Assembly (NCBI GenBank): GCA_020632915.1
Contig: JACKEP010000040.1
Coordinates: 1-29,373 of the forward strand
DNA length: 29,373 nt
Reading direction: 5' to 3'
DNA from: Alphaproteobacteria bacterium
GTDB taxonomy: Bacteria; Myxococcota_A; UBA796; GCA-2862545
The notes under the pieces are model-generated. The model worked only from the letters and a program-made list of their open reading frames with translations, was not told where the DNA came from and did no database searches. Shown here one piece after another: positions 9,260 through 17,498 of this stretch (its first letter is position 1; each line of letters begins with the position of its first letter). Position numbers and translations under genes: made by a program.

Positions 9260-9862
9260 TCACGGCGTGGTGCGGCCCACCACCCGACCCGCCGTCCGCT
9301 CGGAGAGGTCGCTCAGCAGGGCGTCCACCTGCTCGACGGGCACGGCGAGGACGAGGTGTTGGCCCGCGTCGAACGCGGTGTGCACGGGCGACAGGCCGTG
9401 GGCGGCGAGCACGCCGGTGACGACCCCGCCGAGGTCCCAGGGCACGTCCACCCACACCGGCGCCGTGACGGGCCGCACCAGGCGTGGGGCGGCGTCGAGG
9501 GCCTCGGCGGCGGTGGCACCGTAGGCGCGCACGAGGCCGCCGGTGCCGAGCTTCGTGCCGCCGAACCACCGGGTGACGACGACGACCACGCCGTGCAGGT
9601 CGGCGCCGACGATGCGGCGCAGGATCGGCTCGCCCGCCGTGCCCGCGGGCTCCCCCGCGTCCGAGGCGCGCGTGTGGTCGTCGCCCAGGCGCCAGGCGAA
9701 GCAGTGGTGGCTGGCGTCGGACGACGCGGCGCGGATCGCGTCGACGAACGCCATCGCCGCGGCTTCGTCGTCGACCGGGGCGGCGTCGCCCACGAACCGT
9801 GAGCCCTTGATGCGCGGGGGCTCGACGTGGGCGGGGCCGGCGAGGGTGGTGACGAGAGGCAA
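9260..9862 (-). CDS. yigZ: YigZ/IMPACT family protein (UPF0029)
   Basis: A 200-residue protein of the usual length for the bacterial YigZ/IMPACT family. The signature is present as S-D68-A-G-E-P-A-G-T-A-G-E-P, followed by R-W-F-G-G-T-K-L-G-T-G-G-L-V-R-A-Y-G (about 97-114), the most conserved part of the IMPACT N-terminal domain. The C-terminal 70 residues are an EF-G domain V-like alpha/beta fold. The molecular role of YigZ is poorly known; the eukaryotic relative IMPACT affects translation control through GCN1, and the bacterial fold suggests nucleic acid or ribosome contact. The gene starts 22 bp after the Hsp70-like gene stop and is probably cotranscribed with it. Confidence 0.92.
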   Translation of the reverse strand: MPLVTTLAGPAHVEPPRIKGSRFVGDAAPVDDEAAAMAFVDAIRAASSDASHHCFAWRLGDDHTRASDAGEPAGTAGEPILRRIVGADLHGVVVVVTRWFGGTKLGTGGLVRAYGATAAEALDAAPRLVRPVTAPVWVDVPWDLGGVVTGVLAAHGLSPVHTAFDAGQHLVLAVPVEQVDALLSDLSERTAGRVVGRTTP

Positions 9863-9884
9863 CGCGGATCCGGAGCGAGCGGGT

Positions 9885-11558
9885 TCAGAGCAGGCGGACG
9901 ACGGCCTCGTCGTCCATGAGCGTGCGGCCGGTGCGCAGGTCGCGGACCGTGGCCGTGAGCCATCGCTCCGCGTTGACGCCGAACGCGACGTCGAGTCGCG
10001 CGTTGCGATCGGTGGGCGCGTGGGGTGGGTCGAGCGTGCCCAGCGTGGGTGCGGTGCCGTTCAGCGGCACCACGAGCCGCGTCTCGCCGGCCGTCAGGGC
10101 GTGGACCTGGCCCTCGGCGTCCCAGCCGAACAGGCGCTCGTCCTCCATGCCGGTGCCGAGCTCGCAGATCACCAGCTTGAACAGCGTCTCGGGCTCGCCG
10201 AGGGCGCAGGTGGGGACGAGCTGGCGACGCCAGTGGTCGCCGCGGGTGGGGAAGCGCGTGCCCCGCCGCACGACCGGCAGGTACGCGGGCTCGCCGGAGT
10301 CGGCGTCGTAGGTCAGGATCGCGTAGTCGTGCACGATGAAGTCGGTGTGGGTGTAGGCGCCTGCGGCCAGCGCGGTCGCCCCCCACGCGACGGCCTCGAA
10401 CGGTCGCCACGCGCGCACGCGGTCGCGCCCGAACCGACCCTCGAACAGCGGGTACACCCCGGGCAACAGCGTGCTGCCGCCCACCATGAGCACCTCGTCG
10501 ACGTCGTCGCTGCCGACGCCGTGGTGGCGTGCCTGGTCGAGCAGCTCGTCCAGGCAGCCCTCGAGGACGCCGAACAGGCCGCGCCCCTCCAGCACCTCCC
10601 GGATCATCGCCTGGTCGACGCTCAGCTCGGGGACCGGCCCCTGCACCCGGCGCACCGCGTCGGCGATGGCGTCGGGCGGGAGCAGGCAGAACGTGTCGCT
10701 GCCGCGCACGTAGGACTGCTCCTTGACCCTGCGGGCCTCGTCGAGCATCTGCGCCCGCCAGAAGTCCTCGTCGGCGGGGATCCGGGCCCCCAGGCGCGCA
10801 CAGAGGTCGTCGAGGAGCCAGCTGTCGACGTGGTCACCGCCCACCGGACGGCCCGCCTTGGCGATTACCTCGCACCGACCGAGCTCCACGTCCCGCGCGG
10901 TCAGTTCGACCAGGGCGAGGTCGAGCGTGCCCGCGCCGAAGTCCACCACCACCACCCGCCGGCGCGCCGACAGGCCCAGGCCGTAGCCCAGCGCGGCGGC
11001 GACGGGCTCGTCCACGAACCGGACGGAGCGCACGCCCTGGCGACGGCAGATCGCGGCCAGCTCGGCCCGGTAGGACTCGAACGACTCGACGGGCGCGGTG
11101 AGCACCAACTCCGTGATGCGCTCGCCCGTGGTGCGGTGCACCTCGGCCAGCAGCTCGCGCACGAAGGCCTCGGCCACCTCGCGCGCCATCCACGAGCGCT
11201 CGGGCGTGCGGGCGAGCGGAGCGCTGGAGGCCCGCCCCAGCCACCGCTTGAACGACGGCACGTACCCCGGGTGGTGGGCGGACAGGTTGCGCTCGATCGC
11301 CTGGCGACCGATCCACGCCTGACGCCCCCAGAAGAAGCGACTGCGGAAGAACGGGCGCCGGCCGAGCCGCGACCAGACGTCCTCGGGGTCGACCACGTGG
11401 GTGGCGGACGGGACGAGGCGTGGGGCCTGGAGCGGGTCGTCGCCGTCGGGCAGGCGGCAGACGGCACGCAGCGCGACGAGCTCGGGGCGCTGCAGGGCAT
11501 CGTTCCAGCGGCACACGGCGGTGTTGCTCGTGCCCAGATCGATCGCCCACGCCGCCAT
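9885..11558 (-). CDS. Hsp70-like ATPase (DnaK relative) lacking the helical lid
   Basis: A 557-residue actin-fold chaperone relative. The nucleotide-binding domain (about 1-402) has phosphate-1 motif D7-L-G-T-S-N-T-A, the D184-E-P-V-A-A-A-L segment, phosphate-2 motif D207-F-G-A-G-T-L-D and adenosine motif V-G-G-S-T-L-L-P (359-366). The remaining 155 residues look like a reduced substrate-binding beta domain (R-R-G-T-R-F-P-T and R-L-D-V-A-F-G-V-N resemble the I-P-R-N-T-T-I-P-T and I-E-V-T-F-D-I-D-A-N blocks of DnaK). The protein ends there, without the alpha-helical lid and the EEVD-like or disordered tail. It is therefore a DnaK relative, not the main DnaK. The ATG at 11558 has GGAGG eight bases upstream. 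No dnaJ or grpE is nearby. The gene is followed by yigZ. Confidence 0.88.
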   Translation of the reverse strand: MAAWAIDLGTSNTAVCRWNDALQRPELVALRAVCRLPDGDDPLQAPRLVPSATHVVDPEDVWSRLGRRPFFRSRFFWGRQAWIGRQAIERNLSAHHPGYVPSFKRWLGRASSAPLARTPERSWMAREVAEAFVRELLAEVHRTTGERITELVLTAPVESFESYRAELAAICRRQGVRSVRFVDEPVAAALGYGLGLSARRRVVVVDFGAGTLDLALVELTARDVELGRCEVIAKAGRPVGGDHVDSWLLDDLCARLGARIPADEDFWRAQMLDEARRVKEQSYVRGSDTFCLLPPDAIADAVRRVQGPVPELSVDQAMIREVLEGRGLFGVLEGCLDELLDQARHHGVGSDDVDEVLMVGGSTLLPGVYPLFEGRFGRDRVRAWRPFEAVAWGATALAAGAYTHTDFIVHDYAILTYDADSGEPAYLPVVRRGTRFPTRGDHWRRQLVPTCALGEPETLFKLVICELGTGMEDERLFGWDAEGQVHALTAGETRLVVPLNGTAPTLGTLDPPHAPTDRNARLDVAFGVNAERWLTATVRDLRTGRTLMDDEAVVRLL

Positions 11559-11816
11559 CGTCGGACCTCCCGGCGTGCGCCGAGCCACGGCCGGCACGTA
11601 ACGCGATCGTGCGCGCATCCACCGACATGCCCACCGGTCGCGCCGGCCACCCTGCCGTGAGAGGGACAGGCGGGGAAACCCGCGGTGCAACGACCGGAAC
11701 GTGCGGGTCGCCAGCGAGCCGTCCGGGTCGACGATCGAGGTTGATCCGCCGTCATGTCGCGTCGAATGTGTCGCCCGCCCCCCGGCGCACCGGGTAGGCT
11801 GCGACAGGAGGTCCCG
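11559..11816. promoter_or_regulatory. Divergent intergenic region between Hsp70-like gene and PBP1A operon
   Basis: This is the longest gene-free stretch in the window (258 bp if the CTG start of the next gene is right). It must hold divergent promoters. On the plus strand TTGATC (11741-11746), a 17-base spacer and GAATGT (11764-11769) form a weak promoter-like pair. They are followed by the AGGAGG ribosome site at 11806-11811. I see no convincing heat-shock CIRCE-type inverted repeat and no RNA gene in it. Confidence 0.35.
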
Positions 11817-13361
11817 CTGCGAACCGGTCCGCTGCTGGTGGTCGCCGTGCTCGCGGCTGGCATCGCGCTGGTCAGCTCGGGGCCGCCCGATGCGGCGGCG
11901 CTCGTCGACCTGTCCGGCCCGCGCGAGCTCACCCCGGTGGCGCCGATGGCCGTGCGCATCCTGCCGGTGGCGCGGGTGCCCGAGGCGCGGTGGGGCACCG
12001 AGACGGCGGGAGCGGTGCTGCTGGCGCTGGAGACGGCGCTCGGCGACGTCGCCGGCGTGGTGCCGCGCATCGACGGCGTCGACGCCACACCGGGCTTCGC
12101 GGACGCGCTGTCGGAGCCCGGCCTGGCCGCGTCGCTCACGGTCACCGTCGACCTCGTCGACGAAGCCCTCGGCGTGGACGTCGTGGCCTGCGACGTCGAC
12201 GACCACTGCACGGCGCACCACGCGGTCGGGGTGCGCACCCAGCCCAACGCGCCCGTGGCGGTCATCGTCCGCGAGCTCGCCCACGCCTGGGACCGCGAGC
12301 TGTCGGTCGACCTGGCCGCGTGGGCACAGCCCGAGACCCGCGACCCCTACGCCGCGCTGCTGCTCGGTCGCGCGGGTGCGGTGCTCACGGGCCTGATGCC
12401 GCCGGTCGAGGAGACCGCCCGGGGCGACGTGCGTCGCGACCCGCTCGTGCGCGCGGCCTTCCTCGACCCCGGGATGCCGACGGGCCAGCTCGTCGTGGCG
12501 CGCACGGCCACAGAGCCGTCGCGGCGCGTCGAGAGCGCGTCGCTGGCGGCCCGGGCGATGCCGTCGAGCCTGGCGCGTCAGGCCGATCTGGCGGCCACCC
12601 AGGCCTCGGTCGGCCAGCTCGACGTGGCCGCGGCGACGTGGGCCGAGGTGGCGCGTCGGTCGCCCCGCGACGCCCGGTTCGTGCTCCCACGCGCCCGCCT
12701 GGCGCTGGCGCTGGGCGACGCCGAGGGTGCTGCGTCCGTGGTCGCGGAGCTCGGCGGGCACTGGGACGACGACCCGGTGGTCGTGGCCGTCGAGGTCGGC
12801 GTCGCCGACGCGAAGGACGGGGCCGACGCCGTGCTGCTCGCGCACTGGCAGGAGGTCGACCCCGACAACGCCGAGCCGGTCCGCCGGCGCATCGGCCGCC
12901 GGGTGGCCGACGGCGACCGTGAGGGGGCGCTGGCGCTGACGGACGAGCTCGCGCGGCGCGGGGAGCCCCGTGAGGCGCAGCGCCTCACGCTGGCGCTCGC
13001 CTCCGACCTCGGCCGCTGGCAGGTGGCGGCCGAGGCGGCGTCCGAGCTGGGTCAGCCCGAGGTCGCCGCCCGGCTGCGTGCGGCGGGGTCCGCCAACGAC
13101 GTCGACGCCCGCGTCGCCGCGCTCGCCGCGGCCACGTCGCCGGAGGCCCGCCTGTCCCACGCCAGCAGCCTGTTGCGCCAGGGGCAGGCACGACACGCCC
13201 TGGAGCTCGTGCAGGGCGTGCTCGTCGACGAGCCCTGGTGGCCCGAGGCGCTCGACGTCCAGGCCCAGTCCCTCGCGGCCCTGGGCGACGCGGACGGCGC
13301 CGCGCGTGCCCGGGCGCGCCTGCTCCACGCCGACCCGCTGTACTTCGAGGGGGACCGGTGA
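11817..13361 (+). CDS. Exported TPR-like repeat protein of unknown function, first gene of the PBP1A operon
   Basis: About 514 residues with an N-terminal hydrophobic segment (L-L-V-V-A-V-L-A-A-G-I-A-L) that is a signal peptide or anchor, an alpha/beta region (about 30-220) and a long helical region of degenerate TPR-like repeats (about 245-510). No catalytic motif is seen. The start is uncertain: a perfect AGGAGG at 11806-11811 sits five bases before an in-frame CTG at 11817, whereas the in-frame ATG at 11754 has no ribosome site and would add 21 atypical residues; a GTG at 11838 is too far from the site. I favour the CTG. The stop overlaps the GTG of the next gene. Linkage to a peptidoglycan synthase suggests a cell-envelope role, perhaps protein scaffolding, by inference. 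Confidence 0.78.
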   Translation: MRTGPLLVVAVLAAGIALVSSGPPDAAALVDLSGPRELTPVAPMAVRILPVARVPEARWGTETAGAVLLALETALGDVAGVVPRIDGVDATPGFADALSEPGLAASLTVTVDLVDEALGVDVVACDVDDHCTAHHAVGVRTQPNAPVAVIVRELAHAWDRELSVDLAAWAQPETRDPYAALLLGRAGAVLTGLMPPVEETARGDVRRDPLVRAAFLDPGMPTGQLVVARTATEPSRRVESASLAARAMPSSLARQADLAATQASVGQLDVAAATWAEVARRSPRDARFVLPRARLALALGDAEGAASVVAELGGHWDDDPVVVAVEVGVADAKDGADAVLLAHWQEVDPDNAEPVRRRIGRRVADGDREGALALTDELARRGEPREAQRLTLALASDLGRWQVAAEAASELGQPEVAARLRAAGSANDVDARVAALAAATSPEARLSHASSLLRQGQARHALELVQGVLVDEPWWPEALDVQAQSLAALGDADGAARARARLLHADPLYFEGDR

Positions 13362-13885
13362 AGGCGTGGCTGCTGCTGCTGGCCCTGGGCGCGGCGTCGG
13401 CGTCGGCGTCCGACGACCTGCTGGCGCCCACGCTGGAGGACCTCGACCGGGGCCTGGCGCGGGCGGAGCGGCTGCTCGACGACGCCGACACCGCGATGGA
13501 CGGGCTCGCCACGGCGGAGGCGGCGTGGGTCACGGAGGGCTGCGTGGCCAACCGGTGTGCGTTCGACCGCGCGCTCCAGCTCGTGGTCGCGTCCCGCAGC
13601 GCCGGCCACGACGCGCGGGATCTGGTCCAGAGCGCTCGCGCCGAGCTCACGCGGGTGCACCGCATGGCCAGCTTCGACGCTGTGCGGCCGCTGGTCGACA
13701 CACGTCGTCAGCAGCGCATGGAGCGCCTCGACGCCCGTGCGGGCACGGTGTCGGAGGCCTGGAGCGTGCGCACGGCGTGGTACGTCCGCTTCGTCGAGCC
13801 GTGGGCGCGCCGCAACGCCACCGCCGTGGCCCGCGCGTGCGTGCCGGACGACCCGCCGCCGGCGGTCGAGGCGGGCAAGCGATGA
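13358..13885 (+). CDS. Small periplasmic helical protein of unknown function
   Basis: 175 residues from a GTG that overlaps the previous stop (GTGA). A short signal peptide (A-W-L-L-L-L-A-L-G-A-A-S-A-S-A) precedes a mature protein dominated by charged helices. Cysteines in E-G-C-V-A-N-R-C are spaced to allow a local disulfide, with a third Cys near the C-terminus. It ends in a Pro-rich tail. I do not recognise the family. Its placement between a TPR-like exported protein and a PBP1A, with both junctions overlapping, suggests a partner or regulator of the peptidoglycan synthase; this is inference from context only. Confidence 0.78.
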   Translation: MKAWLLLLALGAASASASDDLLAPTLEDLDRGLARAERLLDDADTAMDGLATAEAAWVTEGCVANRCAFDRALQLVVASRSAGHDARDLVQSARAELTRVHRMASFDAVRPLVDTRRQQRMERLDARAGTVSEAWSVRTAWYVRFVEPWARRNATAVARACVPDDPPPAVEAGKR

Positions 13886-16236
13886 AGCGCCGCTACCTGG
13901 TGCTGCTGGTGCTGCTGGCCGTGGGGCTTCCTTCGGCAGAGGCAGTGCTGCGCGACAAGGTCGTGCCCGAGCTCGACCAGCGGCTCACCGGCATCGACGA
14001 CTGGCGCCCGCCGACCGTGGTGCGCGTGTTCGCCAAGGGCGGCGACCAGGTCGACGAGTTCGCCCTCGTGCGCCGGGAGTGGGTCGACATCGACGACCTG
14101 CCCGACGTCGCCTGGCAGGCGATCGTCGCCGCGGAGGACCGACGGTTCTTCGAGCACGGAGGCTTCGACCCCATCGGCATCGCGCGGGCAATGTGGGTCA
14201 ACCTGGCCGCGGGCAGCATCCGGGAGGGCGGCAGCACGCTCACGCAGCAGCTCGTCAAGAACGTGGTGGTCGGCTCGGAGAAGTCCTACGCGCGCAAGGC
14301 GGAGGAGGCGCTGCTCGCGTGGCGGCTCGAGGCGCGCATCTCCAAGCGCAAGGTGCTGGAGCTCTACCTCAACTTCGTCTACCTGGGCTCGGGCAACTAC
14401 GGGCTGGAGGCGGCGAGCCAGGACTACTTCGGCATCTCGGCGCGCGACCTCGACGCCGGCCAGGCGGCGATGCTCGCCGGTCTCATCCCGGCGCCGTCCT
14501 CCTACTCGCCCCGCCGCAACCCGGAGGTGGCCGCCGAGCGACGCCGCATCGTGCTCAACGCGATGGTCGACCTCGGCATGGTGGACGTGCTCGACGCCCA
14601 GCTCTACAAGCGGGCGCCGATCGACCCCCCGCGCCGTGACGGCAGCACGTCGGCGACCGGCACGGCCTACCTCACCAACGTGCGCCGCGAGGTCCGTCGG
14701 CTGTTCGGCACCGAGCTGCCGTTCCAGGTGGGCCTGCAGGTCTTCACGCCCCTCGACCCGGTGCTCCAGCGCGCGGCCGAGAAGGGCGTGCGCGACGCGG
14801 CGGCGGCGGTGGAGCAGCGCCAGGGCATCCCGGCCGCCACGCGGCGGCTGTCGTGGTCGGAGGTGCCGGGCTTCCTCGAGGTGGCGGCAGGCCTGGGGCG
14901 CACCCCCGACGGCGACGTAGAGGAGCCCACGGCCGGGGACTGCTTCGACGCGGTGTACGCCACCCAGGGCAAGGTGCGCGCGGGGCCGTACACCTGGCGC
15001 CTGAGCGACGCGAGTTGGTGGCAGCGCATCTGGAACCCCGACTCGGAGATCCCGGCGCAGCCGTTGGCCTACGTGGCGCGCTGGGGCGACGTCCTCCGTG
15101 TCTGTGTCGACGCGGCGCGCGGCAGCGCGGCCCCCACCGTGAGCCTGGAGCGCACGCCCTGGGTGGAGGGGGCGGCCGTCGTCATCGAGAACGCCACCGG
15201 CCACGTGGTGGCGATGGTGGGCGGGCGCGACATGCCGCTCGAGGGCTTCAACCGGGCCACCCAGGGGCGCCGACAGGCCGGTAGCAGCTTCAAGCCCTAC
15301 GTCTACGCCGCCGCCATCGATGCGGGGGCCTCGCAGGTCGACGACGTCCTCGACGCCCCGCTGTTCCTCGACGCTGGCCACGGGCAGGTGTGGTCACCGA
15401 AGAACAGCTCGGGTCGCTACTACGGCCACGTGAGCATGCGGTTCGCGCTCGCCAACAGCCTCAACACGGTCGCCGTGCGGCTCGCGCTCCAGGCGGGGGT
15501 CGATCGGATCGCCGCCATCGCCTCCCGGGCCGGCGTGCGGTCGCCGCTGCGCAAGGACCTGACGCTCGCGCTCGGCAGCAGCGAGGTCACGCCGATGGAC
15601 CAGGCCGTCGGCATCGCCTCGTTCCCCCGCGGCGGCCGGGCGCTGGAGCCGGTGTTCGTCGAGCGCCTGGAGGACGTGCGTGGCGTCGAGGTGGGGCGCG
15701 CCGGCAGCGTGGCGCGCCTCGAGGGGCGTCAGGTGCGCCTGCCGGGCGGGGACGCCGGCCGCGTGGTCGCACCGGCCACGGCCTACCAGGTCGTCGACCT
15801 CATGCGCGGCGTGATCCGCGACGGCACCGGGCGGTCGGCCTTCGTGCCCACCCAGGACCGCGCGGGCAAGACCGGCACCACCTCCGCCGTCGCGGACGCA
15901 TGGTTCGTCGGGTACACGCCGGCCTACACGGCCGTGGTGTGGATCGGGCGCGACGACAGGCAGACGCTCGGCCACGGCGAGTCCGGGGCGCGCGCCGCGC
16001 TGCCGGCCTGGCGGACGATCATGGACGCGCTGCCCGACGACGGCGGCGCGCGGATCCAGCCGCCGTCCGACGTGGTGCTCGTGCCCTACGGCGACAGCTG
16101 GGTGGGGCTCGCCGCCACCGGCCTGCCCGACGGCGTGCTCACGTGGACCGCGCCCGGACCCGAGCCGCTGCCGGAGTTCCCCACGCCCGAACCCAAGGCG
16201 TGCGCCGAGGACCAGGCGCACCAGGCCCGTCGGTAG
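13882..16236 (+). CDS. mrcA: Bifunctional class A penicillin-binding protein (PBP1A type)
   Basis: 784 residues with an N-terminal membrane anchor (4-20). The GT51 glycosyltransferase domain has catalytic Glu85 in E-D-R-R-F-F-E-H and the G116-G-S-T-L-T-Q-Q123 motif. The transpeptidase domain has S468-S-F-K471 (SxxK), S526-L-N528 (SxN) and K663-T-G-T (KTG). It polymerises lipid II into glycan strands and cross-links the peptides in the periplasm. A roughly 130-residue insert between the domains (about 300-430), with two cysteines, is family-variable. The ATG overlaps the previous stop (ATGA), giving a fully coupled three-gene operon. The C-terminus is Pro-rich. All catalytic residues are intact. 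The enzyme is certain; whether it is the cell's main PBP1A or a PbpC-like accessory form is not. Confidence 0.94.
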   Translation: MKRRYLVLLVLLAVGLPSAEAVLRDKVVPELDQRLTGIDDWRPPTVVRVFAKGGDQVDEFALVRREWVDIDDLPDVAWQAIVAAEDRRFFEHGGFDPIGIARAMWVNLAAGSIREGGSTLTQQLVKNVVVGSEKSYARKAEEALLAWRLEARISKRKVLELYLNFVYLGSGNYGLEAASQDYFGISARDLDAGQAAMLAGLIPAPSSYSPRRNPEVAAERRRIVLNAMVDLGMVDVLDAQLYKRAPIDPPRRDGSTSATGTAYLTNVRREVRRLFGTELPFQVGLQVFTPLDPVLQRAAEKGVRDAAAAVEQRQGIPAATRRLSWSEVPGFLEVAAGLGRTPDGDVEEPTAGDCFDAVYATQGKVRAGPYTWRLSDASWWQRIWNPDSEIPAQPLAYVARWGDVLRVCVDAARGSAAPTVSLERTPWVEGAAVVIENATGHVVAMVGGRDMPLEGFNRATQGRRQAGSSFKPYVYAAAIDAGASQVDDVLDAPLFLDAGHGQVWSPKNSSGRYYGHVSMRFALANSLNTVAVRLALQAGVDRIAAIASRAGVRSPLRKDLTLALGSSEVTPMDQAVGIASFPRGGRALEPVFVERLEDVRGVEVGRAGSVARLEGRQVRLPGGDAGRVVAPATAYQVVDLMRGVIRDGTGRSAFVPTQDRAGKTGTTSAVADAWFVGYTPAYTAVVWIGRDDRQTLGHGESGARAALPAWRTIMDALPDDGGARIQPPSDVVLVPYGDSWVGLAATGLPDGVLTWTAPGPEPLPEFPTPEPKACAEDQAHQARR

Positions 16237-16242
16237 CGAGCG

Positions 16243-16254
16243 GCCGGCGCCGGC
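16243..16254. terminator. GC palindrome between convergent genes
   Basis: A perfect 12-base palindrome (GCCGGCGCCGGC) fills the 27-bp gap between the convergent PBP1A and iron-type alcohol dehydrogenase genes. It could act as a bidirectional stem at transcript ends. It has no T-tracts, and such palindromes are common at this GC level, so support is weak. Confidence 0.25.
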
Positions 16255-16263
16255 GGTCCCGCA

Positions 16264-17433
16264 CTACGCGGAGAGGTCGCCCAGCAGGCACCGGCGGTAG
16301 AGCCGCTCGTAGGACTCGGCGTCCATCGGCACGGGGTTGGTGCCCGTGGACGGGTCGGCGACCGACGCGCGGGCCATGCGGTCGATGTGGCCCTCCGCCA
16401 GACCGACGTCTTCCAGCGTGGGCGGGATGTCGCACTCGCGGCGCAGGTGCAGCACCCAGTCGATGAACGCGGCGAACGTGGGCTTGAGGCCCATCGCGCG
16501 GGCGAGGTCGATGATGCGGGGCTCGATGGCGCGGCGGTTGTGCATCAGCACGTAGGGCATCACGATCGCGTTGAGCAGGCCGTGGTGGGCGTCGAGCTGC
16601 GCGCCGACCACGTGGGCGATGCCGTGCATGGCGCCCAGGCCCTTCTGGAACGCCGTGGCCCCCATCAGCGACGCCGCCATCATCTTGCCGCGGGCCTCCA
16701 GGTCGGCGCCGTTGCGCACCGCGTCGAGCAGCGACGCCTGGATCAGCCGGATGCCCTGCATGGCGATGCCGTCGGCGAGCGGGTGGAAGCCGGGCGCACA
16801 CCACGCCTCGAGGTTGTGGGACAGGGCGTCGAGGCCGGTGGCCGCCGTGAGCGGGGCGGGCAGGCCCACCGTGAGCGCCGGGTCGCACACCACGCGCTCG
16901 GGCAGCATGCGGGGGTGGAAGATGATCTTCTTGGTCTTGGACGCCTCGTGCACGATCACCGAGGCGCGGCCCACCTCGGAGCCCGTGCCGGAGGTGGTGG
17001 GCACCGCGACCACGGGCACCATCGCGTGGACGTCGACGCGCGTCCACCAGTCGCCCACGTCCTCGAAGTCCCACAGGGGGCGCGTCTGGTGGGCCATGAG
17101 CGCCACGGCCTTGCCGACGTCGAGGGCGGAGCCGCCGCCGAACGCGATCACGCCGTCGAACGCCCCCTCACGGAGCATCTTGACGCCGGCGAACACGTCG
17201 GCGCCCGTCGGGTTGGGGCGCACGTCCGAGAACACCTCCGTGAGCAGGCCCGCCTCACGGGTGCTCACGACGGCCTCGTGGACCATCGGCAGGCGCGCCA
17301 GCCCGGGGTCGGTGACCAGCAGGGGCTTGCGCATGCCCAGGTCGACCGCGTGCTGGGCCAGCTCGCGGATGCGGCCGGCGCCGAAGCGCACGCTGGTGGG
17401 GTAGTTCCAGTTGCCGACGAGGCTGGCGTCCAT
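16264..17433 (-). CDS. Iron-containing (group III) alcohol dehydrogenase
   Basis: 389 residues, the normal length of the Fe-ADH family. The NAD(P)-binding G-G-G-S (99-102) with L-D-V-G-K and the T-T-S-G-T-G-S-E segment (146-153) are present. Metal ligands are intact: Asp202 and His206 in G-L-D-A-L-S-H, His270 and His284, with the conserved His274. These enzymes interconvert primary alcohols and aldehydes. The gene lies 65 bp downstream of an aldehyde dehydrogenase gene on the same strand, so a two-step alcohol-aldehyde-acid (or reverse) route is likely. The actual substrate cannot be told from the sequence. The ATG at 17433 has a weak GAGG-type site five bases upstream. Confidence 0.9.
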   Translation of the reverse strand: MDASLVGNWNYPTSVRFGAGRIRELAQHAVDLGMRKPLLVTDPGLARLPMVHEAVVSTREAGLLTEVFSDVRPNPTGADVFAGVKMLREGAFDGVIAFGGGSALDVGKAVALMAHQTRPLWDFEDVGDWWTRVDVHAMVPVVAVPTTSGTGSEVGRASVIVHEASKTKKIIFHPRMLPERVVCDPALTVGLPAPLTAATGLDALSHNLEAWCAPGFHPLADGIAMQGIRLIQASLLDAVRNGADLEARGKMMAASLMGATAFQKGLGAMHGIAHVVGAQLDAHHGLLNAIVMPYVLMHNRRAIEPRIIDLARAMGLKPTFAAFIDWVLHLRRECDIPPTLEDVGLAEGHIDRMARASVADPSTGTNPVPMDAESYERLYRRCLLGDLSA

Positions 17434-17498
17434 GGGATCCTCGGGGCCGACGTGCGGCGGTGGGCGTCCGGTGGGGAACGGGGAGCGAGGCGTGAGGC

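Noticed and set aside
11559..13328. Extension of the Hsp70-like frame far upstream (to 13328)
   Set aside because: The extra sequence is antisense to the TPR-like gene and low complexity; homology and GGAGG both put the start at 11558.
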